This document shows positions 42,734-52,323 of a stretch of 58,227 nt of DNA, piece after piece. The notes beneath the pieces are model-generated. The model searched no databases, had not been told where the DNA came from, and worked only from the letters and a program-made list of their open reading frames with translations. The position numbers and the translations under genes were made by a program. Positions within the stretch are counted from its first letter, which is position 1. Every line of letters begins with the position of its first letter. The stretch spans positions 1-58,227 of the forward strand of contig JAJUIU010000015.1 in assembly GCA_029267445.1 (NCBI GenBank), in the 5' to 3' direction. This DNA comes from Rhodospirillaceae bacterium (lineage in GTDB: Bacteria; Pseudomonadota; Alphaproteobacteria; Azospirillales; Azospirillaceae).

Positions 42734-43786
42734 TCAGACGAACAGGAACCAGTCGGCCGTGACCGCCGTCCAGACGACCGCGCCCATGGTGATGGTGGAG
42801 CCGTCGCCCAGGGTGATCAGCGCCTCGCCGCCCGCACCCTGGCTGACCGACCATGTCGTGCCGGGGGCGAGCTGGATGCGATCGCCCTCGCCGAAGTTGA
42901 AGTCGGCGATCCGGTCGGCCCCGCCGCCCGTCCGGAACACGAACCGGTCGGCACCCGCCCCGCCCCAGAGCGTGTCGTCGCCGAGGTCGCCGGACAGGGT
43001 GTCGTTCCCGGCCCCGCCATACAGCAGGTCCTGGCCCTGGCCGCCGAACACGGCGTCGTCGCCGTCGTCGCCGTACACCGTGTCGTTGCCGATGTTACCG
43101 TTGACATGCAGGTCGTTTCCCGCGCCGCCCTGGACGACGTCATCGCCCTGGCCGCCGCGCAGCCACGTGTCGTCGCCGTCGCCGCCGATCACAGTGTCGG
43201 CGCCGAGATTGCCGTTTAGATCGTCGGCCCCGGCGCCGCCATCGATCCAGTCGTCGCCGTCCAGGCCGCGCACGCTGTCGTCCCCGGCGCCGCCGAACAC
43301 GGTATCCGCGCCGGCCCCGGCATCGATCCGGTCGTTGCCGCCATCGCCCATGATGCGGTCGTCGCCGGCACCGCCATCGATGACGTCATGGCCGTCCATG
43401 CCGCGGATCGTGTCGTTGCCGTCCAGGCCGAAGATGACGTTGTCGGCCAGGTTCCCGGTGATGCGGTTGTCCAGGCCGTTGCCGGTTCCGTTCAGGGCCC
43501 ACTGGCCTTCGGGGATGGGCTGGGGAATGGGGCCCGACCGGTAGGTGTGGCTGAGGATCAGGTCCTCGACATGGTCCGGCAGCCTGAAGTCGCGCACGCG
43601 GGAGATGACGGTGTCATGCCCTTCGCCCGCCAGCTCGCGGACGACGGTACCACCGTAAATGACGTCGTAGGCATCGTCGCCGGCACCGCCGGCGAGCGTG
43701 CTGCCCGGCGCCAGGTCCATCAGGTCGTCGTCGGCCGGGGTGCCGTTCTGAGTCAACGGCGCGCCGGTGAACCAATCGTAGATCAT
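42734..43786 (-). CDS. RTX calcium-binding protein
   Basis: A 350-residue protein beginning MIYDWFTGAPLTQNGTPADD, without a Sec signal. It is built largely of Ca2+-binding nonapeptides: an initial LAGGAGDDAYDV block, a short linker DFRLPDHVEDLILSHTYRSG, then a long run from NGTGNGLDNRITGN through GGxGxD repeats to LWGGAGADRFVFRTGG. The C-terminal region is shared with the upstream-numbered paralogue. Type I secretion to the cell surface or medium is likely. G/C-rich throughout, unlike the first half of its paralogue. Confidence 0.92.
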   Translation of the reverse strand: MIYDWFTGAPLTQNGTPADDDLMDLAPGSTLAGGAGDDAYDVIYGGTVVRELAGEGHDTVISRVRDFRLPDHVEDLILSHTYRSGPIPQPIPEGQWALNGTGNGLDNRITGNLADNVIFGLDGNDTIRGMDGHDVIDGGAGDDRIMGDGGNDRIDAGAGADTVFGGAGDDSVRGLDGDDWIDGGAGADDLNGNLGADTVIGGDGDDTWLRGGQGDDVVQGGAGNDLHVNGNIGNDTVYGDDGDDAVFGGQGQDLLYGGAGNDTLSGDLGDDTLWGGAGADRFVFRTGGGADRIADFNFGEGDRIQLAPGTTWSVSQGAGGEALITLGDGSTITMGAVVWTAVTADWFLFV

Positions 43787-43840
43787 GAGACTTCACCCAA
43801 TCAGCGCCCCCACGCGGCCGGGGTGTTTACGCCTCTAGAT

Positions 43841-43862
43841 TTGTCCGGACAAGTCGCTTGTC
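43841..43862. promoter_or_regulatory. Overlapping GACAA/TTGTC dyads upstream of the RTX gene
   Basis: TTGTCCGGACAA (43841-43852) is a perfect 12-bp palindrome. GACAAG-TCG-CTTGTC (43848-43862) is a second dyad sharing a half-site. Three half-sites in 22 bp, 55-76 bp before the RTX start, suggest an operator array. The rest of 43787-44055 shows no coding signal. Confidence 0.45.
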
Positions 43863-44055
43863 TCGGGCATGTCATGCCCAACTCTTGGCAGTTTTCACCG
43901 GTCTGACAGGATCGTTCCCGCGCGGACTTCGGCGCGCACGATGCTTTCGCGCGCCGCCCGTCGGCGGGAAGAAGATGGCCCGAGGATTGAACCGGGATCG
44001 GGTTTCACATGCGCCGGGCGCATTGCCCGGGGACCCGGTCGCTCCATCGTCACTA

Positions 44056-44195
44056 ATATTTCGATGATCGTCGAAATATATCGTTGACAGCCATCCCGAC
44101 CCCTGATATTTCGATGATCGTCGAAACGTTGTGGGCGGCCTCCAAGCCGCACACGCCGGGTGGACGCCGGACCAATTATTCGATACTCTTCGAAT
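44056..44195 (+). promoter_or_regulatory. Three ArsR-type operators upstream of the arsenic operon
   Basis: Operator 1 (44056-44079) is a perfect palindrome with ATATTTCGA arms. Operator 2 (44109-44126) is TTTCGATGATCGTCGAAA. Operator 3 (44178-44195) is ATTCGATACTCTTCGAAT, ending 1 bp before the arsR ATG. All share TTCGA-N8-TCGAA. The last position would block the arsR ribosome region or promoter, giving tight arsenite-relieved autorepression. Confidence 0.8.
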
Positions 44196-44196
44196 C

Positions 44197-44607
44197 ATGG
44201 AACAGACAGCCGCCATCGACGCCCTTGGCGCCCTCGCGCAGGACACGCGCCTTTCCGTCTTCCGCCTGCTGGTCCGCATGGGGCCGAACGGGCTGAACGC
44301 CGGGGAGATCGCGGATCGCCTGGGCGTGGCCGCCTCCACCCTGTCGCACCACCTGTCCCAGCTCGAGCGGGCGGGACTGCTCCGCTCCTGGCGGGTGGCG
44401 CGGCAGATCTTCTACGCGACCGACTATGAGGGCATGCGGCGGCTCCTCGCCTTCCTGATGGAGGATTGCTGCCAGGGCCGTCCGGAGATCTGCGGCGGGA
44501 TCGCCGCGCCCTCCGACTGCGCCCCCACCGCCTGCACCCCGGCCGCCGGCGCGTCCGATATGAAGGACATCACCGATGAAGCGTCTGCATCTCCATGTCG
44601 CGGTTGA
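44197..44607 (+). CDS. arsR: ArsR-family arsenite-responsive repressor
   Basis: A 136-residue winged-helix repressor with ALAQDTRLSVFRLL, the recognition helix in AASTLSHHLSQLERAGLL and the wing SWRVARQIFYA. A C-terminal Cys set, Cys91-Cys92 and Cys99 (DCCQGRPEIC), resembles the As(III) site of Acidithiobacillus-type ArsR, rather than the CVC site in the DNA-binding helix of E. coli ArsR. Further Cys at 108 and 113 extend it. Its 3' end overlaps arsI by 32 nt. It should repress the operon until arsenite or organoarsenical binds. Confidence 0.94.
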   Translation: MEQTAAIDALGALAQDTRLSVFRLLVRMGPNGLNAGEIADRLGVAASTLSHHLSQLERAGLLRSWRVARQIFYATDYEGMRRLLAFLMEDCCQGRPEICGGIAAPSDCAPTACTPAAGASDMKDITDEASASPCRG

Positions 44608-45118
44608 GGACCTCTCCGCCTCCATCCGCTTCTATTCCACCCTGTTCGCCGCCGAGCCCACCGTCCGCAAGGACGACTACGCCAAGTGGATGCTGGAGGA
44701 CCCCCGCGTGAACTTCGCGATCAGCGCGCGCGGACACGCCGGGATCGAGCATCTGGGCATCCAGGTCGACGACGCCGGCGAGCTGGCGGAGGTCTACGGC
44801 CGCCTGAAGGAAGCCGGCCGGCCGGTGCTGGAGGAGGGTCACACCACCTGCTGCTACGCCAAGTCGGAGAAGTCGTGGGTGACCGATCCGGCCGGCGTGG
44901 CGTGGGAGGTCTTCCACACCTATGGCGGCAGCGCCGTCTATGGCGGCGGGGAGACGGCGGTCGATCCGCGCCTCGCCTCCACGGCCGCACCTGTCGCGGC
45001 GGCGCCCGTCGCGGCGCCCGGCAGCGCCGTCTCCGCCGGCTGCGGCTGCGGCCCGGCGACAGTTCCGGAACCGAAACCAGTGCCGGTCGCGGCATCCTGC
45101 TGCGCCCCGGCCGCCTGA
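44576..45118 (+). CDS. arsI: ArsI C-As lyase (organoarsenical demethylase)
   Basis: A 180-residue glyoxalase-fold dioxygenase that cleaves the C-As bond of trivalent methyl- and aryl-arsenicals. Ligand positions match ArsI: His5 near the N-terminus, His59 (GIEHLG), Glu111 (AWEVFHTYG) for Fe(II), and the arsenic-binding pair Cys92-Cys93 in [17 protein letters not shown]. The C-terminal tail is Ala/Pro-rich with CGCG and SCC, a likely extra arsenic-binding tail. An AAGGA ribosome site lies within the end of arsR. Confidence 0.93.
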   Translation: MKRLHLHVAVEDLSASIRFYSTLFAAEPTVRKDDYAKWMLEDPRVNFAISARGHAGIEHLGIQVDDAGELAEVYGRLKEAGRPVLEEGHTTCCYAKSEKSWVTDPAGVAWEVFHTYGGSAVYGGGETAVDPRLASTAAPVAAAPVAAPGSAVSAGCGCGPATVPEPKPVPVAASCCAPAA

Positions 45119-45132
45119 GAGGGAGGACCACC

Positions 45133-45681
45133 ATGGCCTTGGAAGCGGCACCCGACAGTCCCCGCGTCTTCAACGTGCTGTTCCTGTGCACGCACAACAG
45201 CGCCCGCAGCGTGATGGCGGAAGCCATCCTGAACCGCGAGGGCCGGGGCCGCTTCCAGGCCTTCAGCGCCGGCAGCCACCCGTCGGGGCGGATCAACCCC
45301 TATGTGCTGGACCTGCTGGCGAAGCTGAAATACCCGACCGAGGGGCTGCGCTCGAAGGACTGGACGGAGTTCGCGCAGGATGGCGCTCCCCGGCTGGACT
45401 TCGCCTTCACCGTCTGCGACCGGGCGGCGGGGGAGGTCTGTCCGGTCTGGCCGGGGCAGCCGATGACGGCGCACTGGGGTTTCCCCGACCCTGGCGACGC
45501 CACCGGCACGGACGCGGAGAAGGCGGCCTTCGTGGCCGACGTCTACCGCATGATCCATCGGCGCATTGGCATCTTCGTCAACCTGCCGATCGGCTCGCTC
45601 GACCGGCTCAGCCTGCAGAAGCGGCTGGACGACATCGGCCGGATGGACCCGGCGCTGGCCGACATGCCCCAGGCATCCTGA
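45133..45681 (+). CDS. arsC: Arsenate reductase ArsC, low-molecular-weight-phosphatase type
   Basis: A 182-residue cytosolic enzyme reducing arsenate to arsenite. The phosphatase loop CTHNSARS starts at Cys19 (CX5R with Arg25). Later elements are [13 protein letters not shown], the redox region [16 protein letters not shown] and [12 protein letters not shown] with the acid Asp. The C-terminus is extended relative to the thioredoxin-coupled S. aureus enzyme. Located 14 bp after arsI with GGGAGGA upstream. Its product is exported by the Acr3 pump at the operon end. Confidence 0.92.
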   Translation: MALEAAPDSPRVFNVLFLCTHNSARSVMAEAILNREGRGRFQAFSAGSHPSGRINPYVLDLLAKLKYPTEGLRSKDWTEFAQDGAPRLDFAFTVCDRAAGEVCPVWPGQPMTAHWGFPDPGDATGTDAEKAAFVADVYRMIHRRIGIFVNLPIGSLDRLSLQKRLDDIGRMDPALADMPQAS

Positions 45682-45707
45682 CACCCGTCACGCATCCCGA
45701 GGACCCA

Positions 45708-46730
45708 ATGCCAGCACGCGTCGCCGTCAACGGTCTCGGCCGCATCGGCCGTCTCGCCATCCGCGCCCTCCATTCCGGGGCCGGACCCGGCCTGACCCTG
45801 GCCCATGCCAACGAGATGAAGGGCGGTGCCGTCACGGCGGCCCACCTGCTGGAGTTCGACAGCGTGCACGGCCGCTGGCCGGTTCCGGTGCGGGCCGAGG
45901 GGGACACGGCCCTGGCGATCGACGGCGCCCCCGTCGCCTTCACCGAGGTGGCGAAGCCCGGCGACGTGGCCTGGGGCGATCTCGGCATCGACATCGTGCT
46001 GGAGTGCACCGGCAAGTTCCGCACGCCGGAGGCGCTCCAGCCCTATTTCGACCGGGGCGTGAAGACCGTGATCGTGGCAGCACCCGTGAAGGCGGCCGAG
46101 GCGCTCAACATCGTCATGGGTGTGAACGATCACCTCTACGATCCCGCCCGGCACCGCCTGCTGACGGCGGCCAGTTGCACCACAAACTGCCTCGCCCCGG
46201 TGGTGAAGGTGGTGCATGAGGGGCTGGGCATCCGCCATGGCGTCATCACCACCATCCACGACGTGACCAACACCCAGGTGGTGGTGGACGCCCCGCACAA
46301 GGACCTGCGCCGGGCCCGCTCCGCCCTGATGAACCTGATCCCCACCTCCACCGGATCGGCCACGGCCATCGGACTGATCTATCCGGAACTCCAGGGCAAG
46401 CTGAACGGCATCGCCGTGCGCGTGCCGCTGCTGAACGCCAGCCTGACCGACTGCGTGTTCGAGGTGGCGCGCCCGACCACCGTGGCGGAGGTGAACGGCC
46501 TGCTCCAGGCGGCGGCGGAGGGGCCGCTGAAGGGCATCCTGGGCTACGAGACCCGGCCGCTGGTCAGCATGGACTATGTCAACGACACCCGCAGCGGCAT
46601 CGTCGACGCGCCCTCCACCATGGTGGTCGACGGAACGCAGGTGAAGGTGCTGGCCTGGTACGACAACGAGATGGGCTACGCCTGGCGCATCGTCGAACTG
46701 GCCGCCAAGGTCGCGGCGATTTCGACATGA
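45708..46730 (+). CDS. ArsJ-associated glyceraldehyde-3-phosphate dehydrogenase
   Basis: A 340-residue GAPDH. NAD-binding [15 protein letters not shown], catalytic Cys in [21 protein letters not shown] and [14 protein letters not shown], and [11 protein letters not shown]. In arsJ operons this enzyme uses arsenate in place of phosphate to form 1-arseno-3-phosphoglycerate, which ArsJ expels. The assignment to that role rests on the immediate overlap with arsJ (ATGA). It is unlikely to be the housekeeping glycolytic enzyme. Confidence 0.95.
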   Translation: MPARVAVNGLGRIGRLAIRALHSGAGPGLTLAHANEMKGGAVTAAHLLEFDSVHGRWPVPVRAEGDTALAIDGAPVAFTEVAKPGDVAWGDLGIDIVLECTGKFRTPEALQPYFDRGVKTVIVAAPVKAAEALNIVMGVNDHLYDPARHRLLTAASCTTNCLAPVVKVVHEGLGIRHGVITTIHDVTNTQVVVDAPHKDLRRARSALMNLIPTSTGSATAIGLIYPELQGKLNGIAVRVPLLNASLTDCVFEVARPTTVAEVNGLLQAAAEGPLKGILGYETRPLVSMDYVNDTRSGIVDAPSTMVVDGTQVKVLAWYDNEMGYAWRIVELAAKVAAIST

Positions 46731-48007
46731 CAACCACGACCGCCGAGAAGGGGGCCGCCCGAGGCCTGCGCGATTACGCCATCGTCACGGCCTCCTACTG
46801 GGGGTTCACCCTGACGGACGGCGCGTTGCGCATGCTGGTGCTGCTGCATTTCAACCAGCTGGGCTACACGCCCTTCCAGCTGGCCTTCCTGTTCGTGCTG
46901 TACGAGTTCTTCGGCATCGTCACCAACCTGTTCGGGGGCTATCTCGGCGCCCGCTTCGGGTTGCGCTGGACGCTCTATGCCGGGCTCGGCCTCCAGGTGG
47001 CGGCCCTGCTGATGCTGTCCATGCTGGACCCGGAATGGGCGCTGGCGGCCTCCGTCGCCTATGTGGTGGCGGCACAGGGCCTGGCCGGCATCGCCAAGGA
47101 CCTGACCAAGATGTCGTCCAAGAGCGCCATCAAGCTGGTGGTGCCGGACGGCGGGAACTCCACCCTGTTCCGCTGGGTGGCGATCCTGACGGGGTCGAAG
47201 AACGCGCTGAAGGGGCTGGGCTTCTTCGTCGGCGGGCTGCTGCTGTCCACCGCCGGGTTCCAGGGCGGGCTGTGGATCATGGCCGGTGCCCTCGCGTGCG
47301 TGCTGCTGGGGGCGCTGCTGCTGCTGCGCGGCGATCTCGGCCGGTCCAAGGCCAAGCCGAAGTTCAGCACGCTCCTGTCCAAGACGACGGAGATCAACTG
47401 GCTGTCCGCCGCCCGCTTCTTCCTGTTCGGGGCGCGGGACGTCTGGTTCGTCGTCGGCGTGCCGGTGTTCCTCTACAGCCAGCTCGGCTGGACCTTCATC
47501 CAGGTCGGCACCTTCCTGGCCGCCTGGGTGATCGGCTACGGCTTCGTGCAGGCCGCCGCCCCCGCCGTCGTCAGCCGCTCCCCCGACGGGCGCAGTGCCG
47601 AGACCCGGGCCGCCCGCCTCTACGCGCTGCAGCTCGCCTTCATCCCCGTGCTGATCGTCGTCGGCCTGAATGCCGGCTTCCCGCCGGACATCGTCATCAT
47701 CGCGGGGCTGCTGCTGTTCGGCGTCTATTTCGCCATCAACTCCTCCGTCCACAGCTATCTGATCCTGGCCTATTCGGACGGTGACAAGGTCGCCCTCAAT
47801 GTCGGCTTCTACTACATGGCGAACGCCGGCGGCCGGCTGGTCGGCAGCCTGCTGTCCGGCCTCGTCTACCAGTATGCCGGGATCGTGGGCTGCCTGCTGA
47901 CGGCCAGCGCCATGGTGGCCGCTTCCTTCATCATCACCCTGGTGCTGCCCACGAAGGGGTTCGAGGGCGTGGTCGCCCCCCAGGGCGCCCTGCCGGATTC
48001 GGAGTGA
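46727..48007 (+). CDS. arsJ: ArsJ organoarsenical (1-arseno-3-phosphoglycerate) efflux permease
   Basis: A 426-residue major-facilitator protein with 11-12 helices. Characteristic segments are [58 protein letters not shown] and [21 protein letters not shown]. It exports the unstable arseno-phosphoglycerate made by the preceding GAPDH, giving a reductase-independent arsenate resistance route. Its start overlaps the GAPDH stop. Confidence 0.94.
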   Translation: MTTTTAEKGAARGLRDYAIVTASYWGFTLTDGALRMLVLLHFNQLGYTPFQLAFLFVLYEFFGIVTNLFGGYLGARFGLRWTLYAGLGLQVAALLMLSMLDPEWALAASVAYVVAAQGLAGIAKDLTKMSSKSAIKLVVPDGGNSTLFRWVAILTGSKNALKGLGFFVGGLLLSTAGFQGGLWIMAGALACVLLGALLLLRGDLGRSKAKPKFSTLLSKTTEINWLSAARFFLFGARDVWFVVGVPVFLYSQLGWTFIQVGTFLAAWVIGYGFVQAAAPAVVSRSPDGRSAETRAARLYALQLAFIPVLIVVGLNAGFPPDIVIIAGLLLFGVYFAINSSVHSYLILAYSDGDKVALNVGFYYMANAGGRLVGSLLSGLVYQYAGIVGCLLTASAMVAASFIITLVLPTKGFEGVVAPQGALPDSE

Positions 48008-48014
48008 CCCGCCC

Positions 48015-49085
48015 ATGACCAGCACGACCTCGGACGCGGCCCCCAAGCTCGCCGCCCCCATGGGCCTGTTCGAACGCTGGCTCACCCTCTGGGTGGCGCT
48101 GGCGATCGTGGGCGGCATCGGCCTCGGCACCCTGTTCCCCGGCCTGTTCGGGTTCCTGTCGGGGCTGGAGGTGGCGAACGTCAACCTCGTGGTCGCCGTC
48201 CTGATCTGGGTGATGATCTACCCGATGATGGTGTCGGTGGATTTCGGCGCCCTGCGACGGGTGGGCGACAAGCCCAAGGGCCTCGTCATCACCCTGGTGG
48301 TGAACTGGCTGATCAAGCCCTTCACCATGGCCGCGCTCGGCATCCTGTTCTTCGAGGTGCTGTTCAAGGGCCTGGTCGATCCGCAGGACGCCAAGGAATA
48401 CATCGCCGGCATGATCCTGCTGGGGGCCGCCCCCTGCACCGCCATGGTGTTCGTCTGGTCGCAGATGACCAGGGGGGACGCCACATACACCCTGGTCCAG
48501 GTCGGGCTGAACGACGTGATCATGGTGATCGCCTTCGCGCCCATCGTCGCCCTTCTGCTGGGCGTGACGGACGTGATCGTGCCCTGGGACACGCTGCTGC
48601 TGTCCGTGATCCTCTACGTCGTGCTTCCGCTGGCCGCCGGCTACGCCACCCGCCGGGCGTTGGAACGCACGGGCGACAGTGCGGCCGTCGCCCGCTTCAC
48701 CGGCGGGTGCAAGCCCTACACGGTGGTGGGGCTGCTGGCGACGGTGGTGCTGCTGTTCGGCTTCCAGGGCGGCACCATCCTGGAGCAGCCCTTCGTCATC
48801 CTGCTGATCGCGGTGCCGTTGCTGGTGCAGAGCTACGGCATCTTCCTGATCGCCTACGCCTGGGCCTGGGTGTGGCGCGTCCCCTTCGCCATCGCCGCCC
48901 CCGCCGCCCTGATCGGCACGTCGAACTTCTTCGAGCTGGCGGTGGCCGTGGCGATCAGCCTGTTCGGCCTGGACAGCGGGGCCGCACTCGCCACCGTGGT
49001 CGGCGTGCTGGTGGAGGTGCCGGTGATGCTGTCCCTGGTGGCGCTGGCCAACCGTACCCGCGCGCACTTCCCCGCCACGGCGTGA
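48015..49085 (+). CDS. acr3: Acr3-type arsenite efflux permease
   Basis: A 356-residue permease with ten helices. The Acr3 signature region [22 protein letters not shown] contains the conserved Cys in helix 4; [29 protein letters not shown] and [19 protein letters not shown] are also typical. It extrudes arsenite driven by the proton-motive force. Last gene of the operon, 7 bp after arsJ; converges with the toxin-antitoxin pair. Confidence 0.95.
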   Translation: MTSTTSDAAPKLAAPMGLFERWLTLWVALAIVGGIGLGTLFPGLFGFLSGLEVANVNLVVAVLIWVMIYPMMVSVDFGALRRVGDKPKGLVITLVVNWLIKPFTMAALGILFFEVLFKGLVDPQDAKEYIAGMILLGAAPCTAMVFVWSQMTRGDATYTLVQVGLNDVIMVIAFAPIVALLLGVTDVIVPWDTLLLSVILYVVLPLAAGYATRRALERTGDSAAVARFTGGCKPYTVVGLLATVVLLFGFQGGTILEQPFVILLIAVPLLVQSYGIFLIAYAWAWVWRVPFAIAAPAALIGTSNFFELAVAVAISLFGLDSGAALATVVGVLVEVPVMLSLVALANRTRAHFPATA

Positions 49086-49109
49086 GGGCCCCGCGACGGT
49101 GTCCTGGGG

Positions 49110-49397
49110 TCAGTCGCCCCGAGGCACGAAATCGATCCTGACACGGGTTCCCGTCGCGGCCGCGAACCGGGCCAGGGTCTTCGTGCTGGGCATGGTCTTC
49201 CCGCTCTCAAGCCGCGCCACGGTCGACTGCGTCGTGCCCATCCGGTTCGCGACTTCGGCCTGGGTCAGCCCGGCAGACAGCCGCGCGCGAATGAGATTGG
49301 CTGCGATTTCATACTCCTGCGCCAGCGCCTCATACGCGGCCCGTGTTTCGGGATCGTCGAGCAGGCGCTCTTTAACCACGTCAAACGGAATGGTCAT
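49110..49397 (-). CDS. XRE-family antitoxin, HigA-like
   Basis: A 95-residue protein with a helix-turn-helix in residues 38-75: IRARLSAGLTQAEVANRMGT, then TQSTVARLESGKTMPSTKTL. The ending ATGTRVRIDFVPRGD is typical of antitoxins paired with Gp49/HigB-type toxins. It is the second gene of the pair, its ATG overlapping the toxin stop (ATGA). It should neutralise the toxin and repress the operon. Confidence 0.9.
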   Translation of the reverse strand: MTIPFDVVKERLLDDPETRAAYEALAQEYEIAANLIRARLSAGLTQAEVANRMGTTQSTVARLESGKTMPSTKTLARFAAATGTRVRIDFVPRGD

Positions 49398-49720
49398 CGA
49401 TCCAATTCCTTCATGCGTTCAAGGGCGATGTCGATCTCGCGCCGGGGCGTCTTCTGCGTCTTCTTCTGAAAGGCGCGTAGCACCACCACCCGGCGCCCGA
49501 TAGCCGCGACGTAGAGCGCACGGCCTATCCCGTCCCGCCCCGACATGCGCATTTCCCAGATCTTCCCTTCAAGGTGCTTCACATGCGGCTCCCCCATAGC
49601 GGGCAGCCCGAATGTGCGGATGAGATCGGAAATCCTGATGAACCGCGCACGCAAGTCCGCAGGCAGGGCTGCGATCTCGTCTTCGACGGTCGCATTCAGG
49701 ATTTCAACTCGCCAGACCAC
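49394..49720 (-). CDS. RelE/HigB-superfamily toxin, Gp49-like
   Basis: A 108-residue basic protein. Features of the phage-derived Gp49/HigB-like family are visible: [71 protein letters not shown]. The conserved Arg and Lys residues fit a ribosome-dependent mRNA interferase. Toxin-first order is that of higBA systems. It lies 31 bp downstream of the phnC-type gene, so it may be transcribed with or independently of it. Confidence 0.9.
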   Translation of the reverse strand: MVWRVEILNATVEDEIAALPADLRARFIRISDLIRTFGLPAMGEPHVKHLEGKIWEMRMSGRDGIGRALYVAAIGRRVVVLRAFQKKTQKTPRREIDIALERMKELDR

Positions 49721-49751
49721 ACCGTCAATATCGCATTTTTGCGATGAGGAT

Positions 49752-50519
49752 TCAATCCCCCGCGGCCGCCAGCGCCTCCGGCTCCGCGCCGAACAGGTCG
49801 CGCAGCAGGTCGCGCCCCACCGCGCGCGGCGGCAGGTCGAAGGCGATCCGCCCGTCCTTCAGGCCCAGCACCCGGTCGGCGAAGCGCAGCGCCAGATCCA
49901 CCTGGTGCAGGCTGACCAGGCAGGCGGCGTTCCGTTCCGCCGCCACGTCGCGCAGCAGGGCCAGAACCCCGGCCGCCGTCTCCGGGTCCAGGCTCGCCAC
50001 CGGCTCGTCCGCCAGGATCAGGGCCGGGTCCTGCACCAGGGCGCGGGCGATCGCCACCCGCTGCTGCTGCCCGCCGGACAGGCGGTCGGCCCTGGTATAG
50101 GCGTGGTCCAGCAGGCCCACCCGGTCCAGTGCGGACAAGGCGTCCTGCCGGTCGGCATCCGGGAACCGGCGCAGCACGGCGCGCCAGACCGGCACCGCCG
50201 CCAGCCGGGCGGCCAGCACGTTGTCCACGGCCGACAGGCGCCGCACCAGGTTGAACTGCTGGAACACCAGCCCGATCCGCCGCCGCGCGGCGACAAGCTC
50301 CCGCCCCGACAGCGCCGCCAGATCGGCCCCGTCCAGCCGCACCACACCCGCGTCCGGCTCGATCAGCCGGGTGACGCAGCGGAACAGGGTGGTCTTGCCC
50401 GCCCCGCTGGGGCCCAGCAGGGCCACCACCTCCCCCGGCGTCACGGTCAGGTCCACGCCCGCCAGCACCCGCCGCCCGGCGAGGTCCTTGGATAGGTCCC
50501 GGATGACGAGCCCCCTCAT
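49752..50519 (-). CDS. phnC: PhnC-type ABC ATPase
   Basis: A 255-residue ATPase with Walker [11 protein letters not shown]-loop [18 protein letters not shown], signature [16 protein letters not shown], Walker [15 protein letters not shown] and switch His in LVSLHQVD. The FNLV and SAVDNVL segments are characteristic of phosphonate importers. Its start overlaps the permease stop (ATGA). Third gene of the leftward phnDEC set. Confidence 0.92.
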   Translation of the reverse strand: MRGLVIRDLSKDLAGRRVLAGVDLTVTPGEVVALLGPSGAGKTTLFRCVTRLIEPDAGVVRLDGADLAALSGRELVAARRRIGLVFQQFNLVRRLSAVDNVLAARLAAVPVWRAVLRRFPDADRQDALSALDRVGLLDHAYTRADRLSGGQQQRVAIARALVQDPALILADEPVASLDPETAAGVLALLRDVAAERNAACLVSLHQVDLALRFADRVLGLKDGRIAFDLPPRAVGRDLLRDLFGAEPEALAAAGD

Positions 50520-51340
50520 GCCAGCCTCGCCCGCAGGTACGCGCTCGTCCGATCGATGGCGGTGACCAGCAGCAGGATCACGATCAGGATCGCCAGCACC
50601 CGGTCGAACAGCAGCAGGTCCACCGCACTCTTCAGCTCCTGCCCCAGCCCGCCGGCCCCCACGATGCCCAGCACGGTGGAGGCGCGGACGTTGAATTCCC
50701 AGATGTACAGCACCGTGCCGGTCAGGTTCGGCAGCCGGTCGGGCAGGATGGCGAAGGCCGCCATGCGCGACCGCCCCGCCCCGGTCAGGGACAGGGCCTC
50801 GATCGGCCCCTTGTCGGCGCCCTCGATATCCTCCGCCCACAGCTTGGCGATGCTGCCGGCCGAATGCAGCAGCACGCCCAGCATCCCGGCGAAGGGTCCC
50901 AGCCCCACCGCCGCCACGAACAGCAGGGCGAAGACGAACCCGTCCACCCCGCGCAGCGTGTCCAGCACCGCCCGCACCGGCTGACGCACCGCCGGCGACG
51001 GGGTCAGGGGCTTGGCCGCGAGGACTGCCAGCGGCAGGGCCAGCACCGTCGCGAACAGGGTGCCCAGCGTGCCGATGGCCAGCGTCTCCCCCGCCCGCAG
51101 CAGCAGCGCGTCCCATTCCGCGAAGTCCGGCGGCCAGGCCCGTCCGGCCCAGTCGATCAGGCGCGGGATGCCGCGGACCAGCCGGCCCAGGTCCACGTCC
51201 ACGATCCACAGGCACAGCGCCACGAAGCCCGCGAACGCGCCGATCCCGGCCAGCAGCCGGAGGGACGGGCGCCACGCCGGCTCCCGGTAGCCGCCATGGC
51301 CGTCGCGGATCGGGCCGGGCCTCGCTTCAGGCTGGCTCAC
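50516..51340 (-). CDS. phnE: PhnE-type ABC permease
   Basis: A 274-residue permease starting at a GTG that overlaps the phnD stop (GTGA). About six helices: [20 protein letters not shown] first. [24 protein letters not shown] and the coupling segment around [20 protein letters not shown] (an EAA-like loop), then [21 protein letters not shown] single permease presumably works as a homodimer. Confidence 0.92.
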   Translation of the reverse strand: MSQPEARPGPIRDGHGGYREPAWRPSLRLLAGIGAFAGFVALCLWIVDVDLGRLVRGIPRLIDWAGRAWPPDFAEWDALLLRAGETLAIGTLGTLFATVLALPLAVLAAKPLTPSPAVRQPVRAVLDTLRGVDGFVFALLFVAAVGLGPFAGMLGVLLHSAGSIAKLWAEDIEGADKGPIEALSLTGAGRSRMAAFAILPDRLPNLTGTVLYIWEFNVRASTVLGIVGAGGLGQELKSAVDLLLFDRVLAILIVILLLVTAIDRTSAYLRARLA

Positions 51341-52185
51341 TTCAACCGGCCCACGGCCTTGCCCGCCGCCTCGATCGATGCGTAAGCGGAATGATCGGCG
51401 GCGACCCAGCCCGTGTAGTTCTTCGGCATCAGCGTGGCCGCCTGATCCTCCGTGATCGCCACGGCGGCGGCGCGCAGGGTCGCCACCAGGGCCGGGTCCA
51501 GGCCGGTGCGCACGGCCAGCGCGTCGTTCGGCAGCGGGTCGGAGGTCCAGACCACTTTCACGTCGCCCTCCCTGATTGTGCCGCGCTCCATCATCGCCCG
51601 CAGGTTCCGGTCGAAATCGGTGGCCAGGTCGACCTGACCCGTGGCGACCGCCGTCACGTTGGCGGCGTGGCTCGCCCCCTCCCGGTACCGGAAGAAGCTC
51701 TTGGGATCGATGCCACGCGCCATCAGGTCGTGGGTCGGGATCAGCCAGCCGGAGGTGGAGCCCGGGTCGGCGAAACTGATGGACAGGCCCTTGGCGTCGT
51801 CCGGCCAATTCGCGATTGTCAGGTCCGGCCGGCCGATGACGACCGCGTGGTATGTCGGCTTGCCCTGGTACTTCACCGTGGCGATGGCCTCCGCCCCGCC
51901 GGCATGGTGGGCCAGCACATAGCCCCAGGGGCCCATCCAGGCCACGTCCACATTGCCGGTCGCCAGCGCCGTGGCGATGCCCGCCCAGTCCGTCGTCACC
52001 GTCAGCTCGTAGGGCCGGCCCACCGTCTCCGCCAGATGCTTGAAGAAGGGCTCGTAGGCGCGGCGCGTGTCCGTCGGGCTCGCCTGGAACGGCCCGACCG
52101 CGAACCGGATCGGCTCGGCGGCCCCGGTCGGCCCCGCGACGAGCGTGGCGGCGAGGGCGAGAAGGGACAGGACGCGCTTCAGCAT
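51337..52185 (-). CDS. phnD: PhnD-type periplasmic phosphonate/phosphite-binding protein
   Basis: A 282-residue binding protein with signal peptide LKRVLSLLALAATLVAGPTGAAE. Family signatures: RFAVGPFQASPTDTRRAYEP, VTTDWAGIATALATGNVDVAWMGPWGY, SFADPGSTSGWLIP and SHAANVTAVATGQVDLATD. The ATG at 52185 heads the three-gene transporter operon. No C-P lyase, phosphonatase or phosphite dehydrogenase gene is nearby, so the ligand (phosphonate, phosphite or phosphate) is uncertain. Confidence 0.93.
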   Translation of the reverse strand: MLKRVLSLLALAATLVAGPTGAAEPIRFAVGPFQASPTDTRRAYEPFFKHLAETVGRPYELTVTTDWAGIATALATGNVDVAWMGPWGYVLAHHAGGAEAIATVKYQGKPTYHAVVIGRPDLTIANWPDDAKGLSISFADPGSTSGWLIPTHDLMARGIDPKSFFRYREGASHAANVTAVATGQVDLATDFDRNLRAMMERGTIREGDVKVVWTSDPLPNDALAVRTGLDPALVATLRAAAVAITEDQAATLMPKNYTGWVAADHSAYASIEAAGKAVGRLK

Positions 52186-52323
52186 GGGGACGTTCCGGAC
52201 CGTTTGGCTGGGCGGGAGTGTGCCGCCCGGCGTGAACTGGCCCAAGTCACAATCCTGTCAACGAGCGGTTCGACCGCACCCTCCACCCTCGCGCCCGCCG
52301 TCCGGGCGCGCTAGCATCGCTCC

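Noticed and set aside
41800-43450. Dense short tandem repeats resembling a CRISPR or minisatellite
   Set aside because: They are coding repeats: GGxGxD nonapeptides of the two RTX proteins.
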